Positions 8,513 to 17,237 of a stretch of DNA of 64,000 nucleotides are shown piece by piece; the stretch's first letter is position 1; the number at the start of each line of letters is the position of its first letter. The stretch comes from Paenibacillus crassostreae (GTDB lineage Bacteria; Bacillota; Bacilli; Paenibacillales; Paenibacillaceae). Under the pieces are notes generated by a model, which searched no databases, was not told the origin of the DNA, and worked only from the letters and a program-made list of their open reading frames with translations. Both the position numbers and the translations under genes were made by a program. Location: the NCBI RefSeq assembly GCF_001857945.1, contig NZ_CP017770.1:4278001-4342000 (forward strand). The letters run 5' to 3'.

Positions 8513-8976
8513 AAAAGATGATGCCTTGGATTATCACAATTCTATTAGCTATAACCCTAATTGTTCTTGCTGCTTTCTTATTAATGGATAATTTCCTTGG
8601 TAACGATAAAGATGATGTGTCCGCAGCAGTGAATTCTGTTGAAACCAAAAGATTAACAGCAGATCAAATAGTAGAATTAACTTCTGAGATTGTAGACATT
8701 AAGACCAATCTAGCAGCTCCTGAATATATCGTATTGATGAATTTTGCGTTTCAATTGGATAGTAATACCTCAAAAGTAGAATTCGACAAGATCAAAGAAA
8801 TCAAAATTAAGCCAATTATCCTTAAGACTCTTGCGGATACGAAACCTGAAGATTTACAAGGTGCGAATGGTAAAGATCAATTAAGCGCAAAATTGATCAA
8901 TTTGATTAATAAAACCTTAACTGAGGGACAATTGACCCAAATCGAGATCACGAATTTCATTTTAACAACACTTTAA
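8509..8976 (+). CDS. fliL: Flagellar basal body-associated protein FliL
   Basis: FliL is a single-pass membrane protein that surrounds or supports the stator. The product is 155 residues with one transmembrane helix at about residues 5-27 (WIITILLAITLIVLAAFLLM). An extracytoplasmic FliL domain follows, with a beta strand (EYIVLMNFAFQLD) and the terminal helix-strand ending QLTQIEITNFILTTL. Length and position between swrD and fliM match B. subtilis. It is translationally coupled to swrD through the ATGA overlap. Confidence 0.94.
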   Translation: MKKMMPWIITILLAITLIVLAAFLLMDNFLGNDKDDVSAAVNSVETKRLTADQIVELTSEIVDIKTNLAAPEYIVLMNFAFQLDSNTSKVEFDKIKEIKIKPIILKTLADTKPEDLQGANGKDQLSAKLINLINKTLTEGQLTQIEITNFILTTL

Positions 8977-9013
8977 TTGAAATATGGAACAATTTTGTAA
9001 GGGGGTGAAATAA

Positions 9014-10012
9014 TTGGTAGATGTAATGTCACAAAACGAGATTGACGCCCTACTCGCTGCACTATCTTCTGGAGAAATGGATGCGGAAGAACTCAAAAAA
9101 GAAGATACTCAGAAGAAAGTTCGTTCTTATGATTTTAAGAGAGCTGTACGTTTTTCTAAAGATCATATTCGAAGCCTAACTCGTATCCATGAAAATTTTG
9201 CCAGGTATCTTACAACATATTTTTCAGCACAGTTAAGAACTTTTGTGCAGATCAGTGTCGTTCAGGTAGAACAACTTCCATATGATGAATTCATTCGCTC
9301 TATACCAAAAATGACGATTCTTAATATTTTTGAGGCAGAACCACTAAAAGGTAGAATGGTTATGGAAGTACATCCAAATGTAGCGTATGCTATGTTAGAT
9401 CGATTGCTTGGTGGCGTAGGGAACGCACCTTCCAAGATAAATTCTCTTACTGAGATAGAAACAACGATTATGGAGCGTATTTTTGGTAGAGCATTCGAAA
9501 GTTTACAGGAAGCATGGAAGACTGTAATGGATATTTCACCTCGTTTGGAAGCAATGGAGACGAATCCGCAATTTATGCAGATTGTATCTCCCAATGAAAC
9601 GATCGCTTTGATTTCATTGAGTACCAAGATTGGTGATACAACAGGGATGATCAACATTTGTATTCCCCATGTTGTACTAGAACCTATAATGTCTAAGTTA
9701 TCTGCTCACCAATGGTTTGTTTCAGAGAAAAAGAATATTGAGCCACTTCAAGTAGAAGCATTGAAACAAAATGTTAAGCAGGCAAAATTAAAAATTGTTG
9801 CTGAGCTTGGAGAATCTAAATTATCTATTTCTGAGTTTTTAGGGTTAGCCATAGGTGATGTCATTAGTTTGAATAAGCCGGTTAACACAGGATTATCCAT
9901 AAAGGTTGGAGATAAATTGAAGTACATTGGTAGTCCGGGTACCGTTAGAGATCATGCAGCAGTACAAATTGATGAAATTGTTAGTGAAGGAGTTGAAGAA
10001 TATGACGAGTAA
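9014..10012 (+). CDS. fliM: Flagellar motor switch protein FliM
   Basis: FliM is the C-ring protein that receives CheY-P and passes the signal to FliG. The 332-residue product starts at TTG 9014, behind GGGGGTGAAA. The N-terminal CheY-P-binding peptide is MSQNEIDALLAAL. The CheC-like middle domain includes the FliG-contact loop LLGGVGNAP near residue 135. The C-terminal SpoA (FliMN_C) domain covers about residues 250-325. It overlaps fliY by 11 bp, with the fliY SD inside fliM. Confidence 0.97.
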   Translation: MVDVMSQNEIDALLAALSSGEMDAEELKKEDTQKKVRSYDFKRAVRFSKDHIRSLTRIHENFARYLTTYFSAQLRTFVQISVVQVEQLPYDEFIRSIPKMTILNIFEAEPLKGRMVMEVHPNVAYAMLDRLLGGVGNAPSKINSLTEIETTIMERIFGRAFESLQEAWKTVMDISPRLEAMETNPQFMQIVSPNETIALISLSTKIGDTTGMINICIPHVVLEPIMSKLSAHQWFVSEKKNIEPLQVEALKQNVKQAKLKIVAELGESKLSISEFLGLAIGDVISLNKPVNTGLSIKVGDKLKYIGSPGTVRDHAAVQIDEIVSEGVEEYDE

Positions 10013-11258
10013 AGATTATTTATCTCAAGAAGAAATAGATGCGTTACTAAGACAATCGGAATCAGATGATGCAGGTGAAAATAGTGGAGTGACGGTTGAT
10101 GATTTTTTAACGCCACTTGAACAGGATGCTTTGGGCGAGATTGGAAATATTACTTTTGGTAGTGCAGCAACAGCTCTTTCAACATTACTAGGGAAAAAGG
10201 TTGATATAACAACACCAGGAGTATCTATTATTACCCGTTCTCAATTTGAAGAAGCATTCCCTAAACCTCATGTTGCTGTACACGTTACGTATGTGGATGG
10301 GTTTGAGGGTATTAATTCACTTGTTATTAAAACTAGGGATGCACAAGTCATTGCCGATCTGATGCTTGGTGGTGAGGGTGACCCGAAAGATGAAGAGTTA
10401 AATGAAATTCATGTTAGTGCTGTTCAGGAAGCTATGAATCAGATGATGGGTTCATCTGCAACATCGATGTCCACATTATTTAATAGATTTGTAAATATTT
10501 CTCCTCCTGGAATAGATATATTAGATATGTCAAGTGGCGAAGGAGTGAATAGTTTACCAGAAGAAGAAACGTTGATCAGAATATCATTTCGATTAACCAT
10601 TGGTGATTTAATTGATTCTACGATTATGCAACTCCTTCCAGTCCAATTTGCTAAGGATATGGTTAGAATCCTTGTTAATGGAGAAGATGAGCCTGCCCTT
10701 GTTGAAAAAGAAGTCGTAACAGCCCCTGTACAAGCCGTTGTTGATCAATCCGGTGTTGGTCATGTGAATACAGGTGTACATAATCAAACGTCTACAGAAG
10801 CACCTCCTAATGGTTTTGGGCAACAACAGAATATGCCGTATCCTGGTCCTCCATATCAAGGAATGCCTGGTAATGATCCGAATCAACAAATGCAATACGC
10901 AACGCCTCCGCAGCATTATGGAGCGCCTAATCGTAATGTAAATGTTCAATCAGTTCAATTTGCTAATCTACAAACTGCTCCTTATCAACAGGTAGATCAT
11001 AACAATTTAGAATTATTGATGGACATACCACTCAAAGTCACCGTAGAATTAGGAAGGACCCATAAACAGATAAAGGATATACTTGAATTGTCTCAAGGTT
11101 CGATCATCGAACTTGATAAGCTTGCAGGTGAACCAGTTGATATTCTAGTGAATAACAAAATGGTAGCCAAAGGTGAAGTTGTTGTTATCGATGAAAACTT
11201 TGGTGTACGTGTGATAGATATTGTTAGTCAATGGGACCGTCTACAGAAATTACAATAA
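10002..11258 (+). CDS. fliY: Flagellar motor switch phosphatase FliY
   Basis: FliY is the Gram-positive FliN-like C-ring protein that also dephosphorylates CheY-P. The start ATG 10002 follows AAGGAG at 9987-9992, giving 418 residues. Order of parts: a CheY-binding N-terminal peptide (LSQEEIDALLRQ), a CheC-type domain with two E-x3-N phosphatase helices (LGEIGNITFGSAATAL and VQEAMNQMMGSSATSM), a Pro/Gln/Gly-rich linker at about residues 255-325, and a C-terminal FliN/SpoA domain (MDIPLKVTVELGRTHKQIKD). Both active-site helices are intact. It precedes cheY, its substrate. Confidence 0.96.
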   Translation: MTSKDYLSQEEIDALLRQSESDDAGENSGVTVDDFLTPLEQDALGEIGNITFGSAATALSTLLGKKVDITTPGVSIITRSQFEEAFPKPHVAVHVTYVDGFEGINSLVIKTRDAQVIADLMLGGEGDPKDEELNEIHVSAVQEAMNQMMGSSATSMSTLFNRFVNISPPGIDILDMSSGEGVNSLPEEETLIRISFRLTIGDLIDSTIMQLLPVQFAKDMVRILVNGEDEPALVEKEVVTAPVQAVVDQSGVGHVNTGVHNQTSTEAPPNGFGQQQNMPYPGPPYQGMPGNDPNQQMQYATPPQHYGAPNRNVNVQSVQFANLQTAPYQQVDHNNLELLMDIPLKVTVELGRTHKQIKDILELSQGSIIELDKLAGEPVDILVNNKMVAKGEVVVIDENFGVRVIDIVSQWDRLQKLQ

Positions 11259-11285
11259 GATAAGTTTAGGGAGGATTTATAACAA

Positions 11286-11651
11286 ATGGCAAATCGAATT
11301 CTTATCGTGGATGATGCAGCTTTTATGAGAATGATGATCCGTGATATCTTGACAAAAAATGGTTTTGAAGTAGTTGGTGAGGCTCAAGATGGTGCGCAAG
11401 CAATAGAGAAGTTCAAGGAATTACGTCCTGATTTAATCACAATGGATATTACAATGCCTGAAATGGATGGTATTGCGGCTCTAAAGGAAATTAAAAAGAT
11501 TGATCCTAGTGCAAAAGTTATCATGTGTTCAGCTATGGGTCAGCAAGCTATGGTTATTGACGCCATTCAAGCAGGAGCGAAAGACTTTATTGTGAAACCT
11601 TTCCAAACAGATCGTGTTGTTGAAGCAATTAATAAAACATTGGGCATATAG
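11286..11651 (+). CDS. cheY: Chemotaxis response regulator CheY
   Basis: This is a single-domain receiver of 121 residues that is phosphorylated by CheA and binds FliM/FliY. The acidic pocket D9-D10, phosphoacceptor D54 (ITMDITMPEMDG), Ser82 and Lys104 (FIVKPF) are all present. There is no output domain. The SD AGGGAGGAT precedes ATG 11286. Placement after fliY is the same as in B. subtilis. Confidence 0.97.
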   Translation: MANRILIVDDAAFMRMMIRDILTKNGFEVVGEAQDGAQAIEKFKELRPDLITMDITMPEMDGIAALKEIKKIDPSAKVIMCSAMGQQAMVIDAIQAGAKDFIVKPFQTDRVVEAINKTLGI

Positions 11652-11659
11652 GTTGATAT

Positions 11660-12199
11660 ATGGGTAGTACCATGCTAGCTGTAGAACCTCCTAATGACAG
11701 TGTTAACTATGGATTAAATCTTATGTATGTGATCATTGTTCTGGCTGTAATCGTTGTACTTATTATCGGATTGATCCGATTCTTGGGTACTAAGAATAAG
11801 TCATGGTTCAGTAATCCAATGATCCGGATTCTTGGTGGAGTAGGTCTTGGACCAAACAAAACCCTCCAAGTAATCGAAATCGGTAATGTTGTATATTTGG
11901 TTGGGGTTGGTGAGGATATAAGTCTTATCGATAAAATCTCGGACCGTGATGAAGTTGCTACGATATTAGCAGCACTTCAGGATGACGCCGTTGGGAACCG
12001 TAACTTATTATCACCTTTCATAAATAAATTAGTTCGAAAAATTCGGAGAGTTGAAACACCCCTAGAAGTTGAAGTTGAGAGTGATATTTCCTTTCATGAG
12101 GTGTTTGACTCTAAGATTCGCCGGATGTCTAATCGAAAAGACAAGATGGAAGAACTGCTCCGAGAGGACAATAATACAGATCGGTTGAGGGATCTATGA
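11660..12199 (+). CDS. fliZ: Flagellar biosynthetic protein FliZ/FliO
   Basis: This is a FliO-family membrane protein that assists assembly of the FliP ring of the export gate; the name in bacilli is FliZ. The 179-residue product has one transmembrane segment at about residues 21-43 (MYVIIVLAVIVVLIIGLIRF). The FliO cytoplasmic beta domain follows (IRILGGVGLGPNKTLQVIEI, VVYLVGVGEDI), with a charged C-terminal tail after it. There is no clear cleavable signal peptide. The stop overlaps the fliP start in an ATGA arrangement. Confidence 0.9.
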   Translation: MGSTMLAVEPPNDSVNYGLNLMYVIIVLAVIVVLIIGLIRFLGTKNKSWFSNPMIRILGGVGLGPNKTLQVIEIGNVVYLVGVGEDISLIDKISDRDEVATILAALQDDAVGNRNLLSPFINKLVRKIRRVETPLEVEVESDISFHEVFDSKIRRMSNRKDKMEELLREDNNTDRLRDL

Positions 12200-12951
12200 A
12201 AAAAAAGGTCATATTTCTTTGCTTATTATTGGGGATAGTCAGTATGTTATCTGTTTCTGCAGCTTTTGCTGATCCTATCCCTAATATTGATATTCAGATT
12301 AGGAATTCTGATGGAGAGCAGCCATCTACTAGCTCTTTGTCGATATTGCTGCTCATTACAATCATCAGTATTGCTCCGGCAATATTGGTGTTAATGACTA
12401 GTTTTACTCGCATAGTCATAGTACTTGGCTTCGTCAGAACCTCTATAGGTACACCGTCAATGCCACCAAATCAGGTTTTGGTTGGTTTAGCGCTATTCTT
12501 AACATTGTTTGTAATGGCACCTACGTTTTCAACTATAAATGAAGTTGCTCTCCAGCCTTATTTAAAGGGTGAGATTACGCAGACTGAAGCTTTAACCAAA
12601 GCGTCAGACCCTATTAAAAAATTTATGTTTTCTCATACACGTGAGAAAGATCTCTTATTGTTTATGGACTATACCAAAATGGAGAAACCAGAAACATATA
12701 GTGATATTCCTTTAACAGTTATGGTTCCTTCTTTTGCCATAAGCGAGTTAAAGTCAGCATTTCAGATGGGATTCATGATTTTCATACCATTTCTAGTCAT
12801 AGATATAATCGTAGCAAGTACATTGATGGCTATGGGGATGATGATGTTACCTCCGACTATGATTGCACTTCCATTTAAAATTCTTCTATTTGTTCTAGTA
12901 GATGGTTGGTATTTAATCGTTAAGTCATTATTGCTTAGTTTCAACACTTAG
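12196..12951 (+). CDS. fliP: Flagellar export gate protein FliP
   Basis: FliP is a core subunit of the FliPQR export channel. The 251-residue protein has a cleavable-type signal peptide (MKKKVIFLCLLLGIVSMLSV, probable cleavage after AAFA), then four hydrophobic segments. Family signatures are visible: LVLMTSFTRIVIVLGFVRTS, GTPSMPPNQVLVGLALFLT and the C-terminal MGMMMLPPTMIALPFKI. It overlaps fliZ by 4 bp and precedes fliQ and fliR in canonical order. Confidence 0.97.
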   Translation: MKKKVIFLCLLLGIVSMLSVSAAFADPIPNIDIQIRNSDGEQPSTSSLSILLLITIISIAPAILVLMTSFTRIVIVLGFVRTSIGTPSMPPNQVLVGLALFLTLFVMAPTFSTINEVALQPYLKGEITQTEALTKASDPIKKFMFSHTREKDLLLFMDYTKMEKPETYSDIPLTVMVPSFAISELKSAFQMGFMIFIPFLVIDIIVASTLMAMGMMMLPPTMIALPFKILLFVLVDGWYLIVKSLLLSFNT

Positions 12952-12999
12952 CTAATCGAAGATTTGCAACTGTAATTAGGGGAGGTCGGTCAGTCAGTC

Positions 13000-13269
13000 A
13001 TGAATACAGATTTTATAATAGGACTGGCAGGACAAGCCGTGTTTATTGCACTTAAAGTCAGTGCACCAATGTTATTGTTGGGATTGGTGGTTGGTTTGAT
13101 TATTAGTGTCTTTCAAGCAACGACACAAATTCAGGAACAAACACTCGCTTTTGTACCCAAAATAGTAGCAGTATTGTTAGCATTATTGTTATTCGGTCCT
13201 TGGATTTTAACTTCATTAATAGATTTTACTTTTAGTATATTAGACAATTTGTATAAATATATCGGTTAG
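13000..13269 (+). CDS. fliQ: Flagellar export gate protein FliQ
   Basis: This 89-residue two-helix membrane protein of the FliPQR gate has a first helix around residues 15-38 (ALKVSAPMLLLGLVVGLIIS). It is followed by the conserved QATTQIQEQTLAFVPKI and a second helix (VAVLLALLLFGPWILTSLI). Length and motif fit the family exactly. The SD GGGGAGGTC precedes ATG 13000, and fliR begins 11 bp downstream. Confidence 0.97.
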   Translation: MNTDFIIGLAGQAVFIALKVSAPMLLLGLVVGLIISVFQATTQIQEQTLAFVPKIVAVLLALLLFGPWILTSLIDFTFSILDNLYKYIG

Positions 13270-13280
13270 GCTGATTGCCA

Positions 13281-14069
13281 ATGGAACTTATCTTGCAGGG
13301 TTTTCCCATTTTTCTGCTTATTTTTTGTCGAATTACATCATTTTTTGTAGTCGCTCCAATCTTTTCATCAAATGGGGTACCTAACACATTAAAGATCGGA
13401 TTATCCTTTTTTATTAGTCTATTAATATATTTAACCTATGGTGTTAATCAGACTATTACCGAAGATATGACCTATGTTCTTCTTATCATTAGCGAAGTTA
13501 TGGTAGGTCTGCTCCTTGGCTTTGTAGGTTATTTGTTAATTACTGTTGTACAAATAGCTGGATCTTTCATAGACATACAGATTGGGTTCGGGATGGCAAA
13601 TGTATTAGATCCATTGACGGGTGCATCGGTCCCATTAATAGGTAATTTTAAATATATGATTGCGATGCTACTCTTCCTAAGTATGGATGGTCACCTACAA
13701 CTAATTGATGCGATCTTTCATAGTTATGAATGGGTGCCTATTTCTAATGATTATTTCATGAAGCTATATAATGGTAGCATTTCAGAATTTTTGGTTAGAA
13801 CATTTAGTCAATCTTTTGTGTTAGCTTTTCAAATGTCAGCACCCTTAGTTGTAGCTCTATTCTTGACGGATGTTGGCCTTGGATTCTTGGCGAAAACTGC
13901 ACCACAGTTTAATATTTTTGTCATAGGAATACCTGTGAAAATATTTTTAGGGTTGGCTATGTTGGTATTAATCGTCCCTAGTTTTTCTTATGTATTCAGC
14001 AACTTATTTACGATATTGTTCGAATCGTTGCATAACCTGCTTGGAGTTGTAGGGAATGATCCGAATTAA
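13281..14069 (+). CDS. fliR: Flagellar export gate protein FliR
   Basis: FliR is a subunit of the export gate, one copy per gate in the family. The product is 262 residues from ATG 13281, with an alternative TTG at 13275; the SD is weak (TTAGG at the fliQ stop). At least six hydrophobic segments are visible. Family motifs include FVVAPIFSSNGVPNTLKIGL, GFGMANVLDPLTGASVPLI and the C-terminal NIFVIGIPVKIFLGLAML. It lies between fliQ and flhB as usual. Confidence 0.95.
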   Translation: MELILQGFPIFLLIFCRITSFFVVAPIFSSNGVPNTLKIGLSFFISLLIYLTYGVNQTITEDMTYVLLIISEVMVGLLLGFVGYLLITVVQIAGSFIDIQIGFGMANVLDPLTGASVPLIGNFKYMIAMLLFLSMDGHLQLIDAIFHSYEWVPISNDYFMKLYNGSISEFLVRTFSQSFVLAFQMSAPLVVALFLTDVGLGFLAKTAPQFNIFVIGIPVKIFLGLAMLVLIVPSFSYVFSNLFTILFESLHNLLGVVGNDPN

Positions 14070-14086
14070 GCAGGATGGAGGAAAGG

Positions 14087-15178
14087 ATGATGTCCTTTAG
14101 ATATCCTTTAGATTTACAACTATTCTCTGGTGAAAAATCAGAGAAGGCAACTCCAAAAAAACGCGGAGATGCACGTAAAAAAGGGCAGGTTTCGAAGAGC
14201 ACAGAGTTATCAGGCTCTATCACATTACTTTCAGCTTTTATCTGCCTGCTTATATTTGGTGGGTACTTCAAAGAACGAATTGTCTTTTTATACACGGATA
14301 TTTTTATAAATCGATTGACTACTGAGATCACTATTAATAATGTGATGATGATGTTTAGAGAATATGGGATTCAGATATTATTGTTGTTAGCGCCGTTGTT
14401 TTTGGTGCTGATCGTTATGGCACTGATATCTAGTATCATGCAAGTGGGCTTTTTGCTAACAGGTGAGCCTCTTAAAATGCAATTCAGTAAATTGAGCCCA
14501 ATTAAAGGATTTCAAAATATTTTCTCCATGAGATCATTAGTAGAGTTTGCCAAATCAATCCTCAAAATGATTGTTATTGGTTATCTCGTATATACTACCT
14601 TATGGGGAAAAAAAGTAGAAATAGCATCCCTATCAGAAATTAACATTGATAATATTCTGATATTCATGGTTGACCTTACTATGGATCTAGGAATAAAAAT
14701 TGCAATAGCGCTACTAATTCTAGCTGTTTTTGACTTTATATATCAACGTTATGAACATGAAAAAGGTTTGAAGATGTCTAAGCAAGATATTAAAGATGAA
14801 TATAAGAAAATGGAAGGCGATCCATTAGTTAAAGGTAAAATAAAAGAGCGTCAGCGTAGAATGGCTATGCAGCGAATGATGCAAGAGATTCCTAATGCAG
14901 ATGTTATTATTACTAACCCGACTCACTTTGCGATCGCATTGAAATATGATGCCAGTGAAATGGAAGCTCCTACTATTATTGCTAAAGGTCAGGACTATGT
15001 TGCCCTAAGAATAAGGGAGATCGCCAAGGAACACGGAATCATTACTATGGAAAACAAGCCACTGGCTCGTGCGCTTTACAAAAGAGCAGAAATTGGTGAT
15101 TCGATTCCTGCTGATTTGTTTCAGGCAGTAGCCGAGGTATTGGCTTATGTATATAAATTAAAAGGTAAAACCAAATAA
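14087..15178 (+). CDS. flhB: Flagellar export switch protein FlhB
   Basis: FlhB is the export-gate protein that switches specificity from hook to filament substrates after autocleavage. ATG 14087 follows GGAGGAAAGG at 14076-14085, giving 363 residues; ATG 14075 would overlap the SD. The N terminus has the typical LQLFSGEKSEKATPKKR. Four transmembrane helices follow. The cytoplasmic domain contains the autocleavage site N-P-T-H (IITNPTHFAIAL) at about residue 272. All expected features are intact. Confidence 0.97.
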   Translation: MMSFRYPLDLQLFSGEKSEKATPKKRGDARKKGQVSKSTELSGSITLLSAFICLLIFGGYFKERIVFLYTDIFINRLTTEITINNVMMMFREYGIQILLLLAPLFLVLIVMALISSIMQVGFLLTGEPLKMQFSKLSPIKGFQNIFSMRSLVEFAKSILKMIVIGYLVYTTLWGKKVEIASLSEINIDNILIFMVDLTMDLGIKIAIALLILAVFDFIYQRYEHEKGLKMSKQDIKDEYKKMEGDPLVKGKIKERQRRMAMQRMMQEIPNADVIITNPTHFAIALKYDASEMEAPTIIAKGQDYVALRIREIAKEHGIITMENKPLARALYKRAEIGDSIPADLFQAVAEVLAYVYKLKGKTK

Positions 15179-15203
15179 GGTTGGGATTGGAGGAAAGAAG
15201 CTC

Positions 15204-17237
15204 TTGAATATCAAAAACATCACTGTCTTGGCAGGAGTCATCGGGATTGTACTGATGATGATCCTTCCAATCCCTGCGTGGCTTCTCGATATTTTACTTG
15301 TTATTAATATATCTATTGCACTGATGATCTTATTGGTCTCAATGAACACTAAAGAAGCGTTAGAATTTTCTATATTCCCATCTCTATTATTGATAACGAC
15401 GTTATTTCGTTTAGCCTTAAATATCTCAACAACCAAATTGATTCTTACAGATGGTGATGCAGGAACAGTTGTTGCAACATTTGGTAGTTGGATTGCTGGT
15501 GGTCAAATTGCGATAGGTTTTATTGTATTCCTAATTCTAGTAGTCGTACAGTTTATCGTTATCACTAAGGGATCTGAACGTGTTGCTGAAGTGGGAGCAC
15601 GCTTCACTCTAGATGCAATGCCAGGTAAGCAAATGAGTATTGATGCGGATCTGAATTCAGGTTTAATTAATGAAACTCAAGCAAGAGAACGTCGTAGTAA
15701 GGTTGAACGTGAGGCCGATTTCTATGGATCTATGGATGGTGCCAGTAAGTTCGTTAAAGGGGATGCCATTGCAAGTATTATTATATTGGTAATCAACTTA
15801 GTTGGCGGATTCATCATTGGGATGACAATTCACGGAATGCCATTTGCAGACGCGCTTTCTACATACTCAATACTAACTATTGGCGATGGACTAGTAAGTC
15901 AAATTCCAGCACTATTGATTTCGACAGCCTCAGGGTTAATAGTAACTCGTGCTTCATCTGAAGGGAATTTAGCAGATGATTTAACAGGTCAATTGTTCGC
16001 TTTTCCTAAATTAATCTACATTGTTGCTGCGACGATTGCATTACTTGGGTTCTTTACTCCGATCCATGTGATTACAACTTTACCTATTGCACTGTTATTG
16101 TTATTTGCCGCTAGAAAGATGGAACAAAATGTGAGTAAGAAACAGCAAGCTGAAGTACAAATGGAAGAAGAACAACAAATTGAAGAAGTAAGAAGTCCAG
16201 AAAGTGTAATTAATTTACTCCAAGTAGATCCAATAGAGTTCGAATTCGGTTATGGACTAATTCCTTTAGCTGATTCACAACAAGGTGGAGATTTATTAGA
16301 TCGGATTATCATGATTCGTCGACAATGTGCCTTAGAATTAGGACTTGTGGTACCTGTTATCCGAATTCGCGACAATATTCAACTAAAACCGAATGAATAC
16401 ATCATAAAAATTAAAGGGAATAACGTAGGTGGTGGTGAATTATTATTAAATCACTACTTAGCTATGAGTCCAGGTTACGATGATGAATCCATCTCGGGAA
16501 TTGAGACTTTAGAACCAGCTTTCGGTCTACCGGCATTGTGGATTGATGAAAACACCAAAGAACGTGCGGAGTTATCAGGATATACTGTAGTAGATCCACC
16601 CTCTGTAGTAGCTACTCATTTGACAGAATTAATTAAGAAGCATGCTCATGAATTAATTGGTCGTCAAGAAACACGGACATTAATCGACAATTTACGAGAG
16701 GGTTATCCTGTCCTTGTTGATGAATTGATTCCATCTGTATTATCTGTGGGTGATATTCAAAAAGTGTTAGCAAAATTATTACGCGAGAAAATTTCTGTAC
16801 GAGATTTAGTTACCATTTTTGAAACATTGGCTGACTGCGGAACATTCTCTAAGGATCCGGATGTACTGACAGAGTATGTAAGACAGTCCTTGTCGCGGCA
16901 AATTACACAGCAGTATTCACAAAAAGGTGAAACACTAAAGGTAATTACTATTGGGCCTACATTAGAGAAGAAGATCTCAGACAGTGTCCAACATTCTGAG
17001 CAAGGTAGTTATCTTGCATTAGATCCAGTATCTACTCAATCGGTTTATCAGAAATTAAATGAACAAATTAACCGATTATTACAATCAGGGCAACATCCTA
17101 TTTTTCTTACTTCTCCAACGATTCGTATGTACTTACGTCAAGTGATCGAACGATCTATGCAAGATATTCCGGTCCTTTCGTATAGCGAATTAGAACCAAA
17201 TGTAGAAATACAAAGTGTCGGAGTGGTGAACTTATGA
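15204..17237 (+). CDS. flhA: Flagellar export gate protein FlhA
   Basis: FlhA is a large membrane protein of the export apparatus, with a cytoplasmic nonamer that docks chaperone-substrate complexes. The 677-residue product starts at TTG 15204 behind GGAGGAAAGAAG. It has eight hydrophobic segments in the first 310 residues. The conserved cytoplasmic loop ARFTLDAMPGKQMSIDADLN is present near residue 135. The C-terminal four-domain region covers about 340-677. The last four bases overlap flhF (ATGA), suggesting coupled translation with the targeting GTPase. Confidence 0.98.
   Translation: MNIKNITVLAGVIGIVLMMILPIPAWLLDILLVINISIALMILLVSMNTKEALEFSIFPSLLLITTLFRLALNISTTKLILTDGDAGTVVATFGSWIAGGQIAIGFIVFLILVVVQFIVITKGSERVAEVGARFTLDAMPGKQMSIDADLNSGLINETQARERRSKVEREADFYGSMDGASKFVKGDAIASIIILVINLVGGFIIGMTIHGMPFADALSTYSILTIGDGLVSQIPALLISTASGLIVTRASSEGNLADDLTGQLFAFPKLIYIVAATIALLGFFTPIHVITTLPIALLLLFAARKMEQNVSKKQQAEVQMEEEQQIEEVRSPESVINLLQVDPIEFEFGYGLIPLADSQQGGDLLDRIIMIRRQCALELGLVVPVIRIRDNIQLKPNEYIIKIKGNNVGGGELLLNHYLAMSPGYDDESISGIETLEPAFGLPALWIDENTKERAELSGYTVVDPPSVVATHLTELIKKHAHELIGRQETRTLIDNLREGYPVLVDELIPSVLSVGDIQKVLAKLLREKISVRDLVTIFETLADCGTFSKDPDVLTEYVRQSLSRQITQQYSQKGETLKVITIGPTLEKKISDSVQHSEQGSYLALDPVSTQSVYQKLNEQINRLLQSGQHPIFLTSPTIRMYLRQVIERSMQDIPVLSYSELEPNVEIQSVGVVNL

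Noticed and set aside
9927-10001. Longer N terminus for fliY
   Set aside because: It would overlap the conserved fliM end; the CheY-binding peptide starts right after ATG 10002, which has its own SD.
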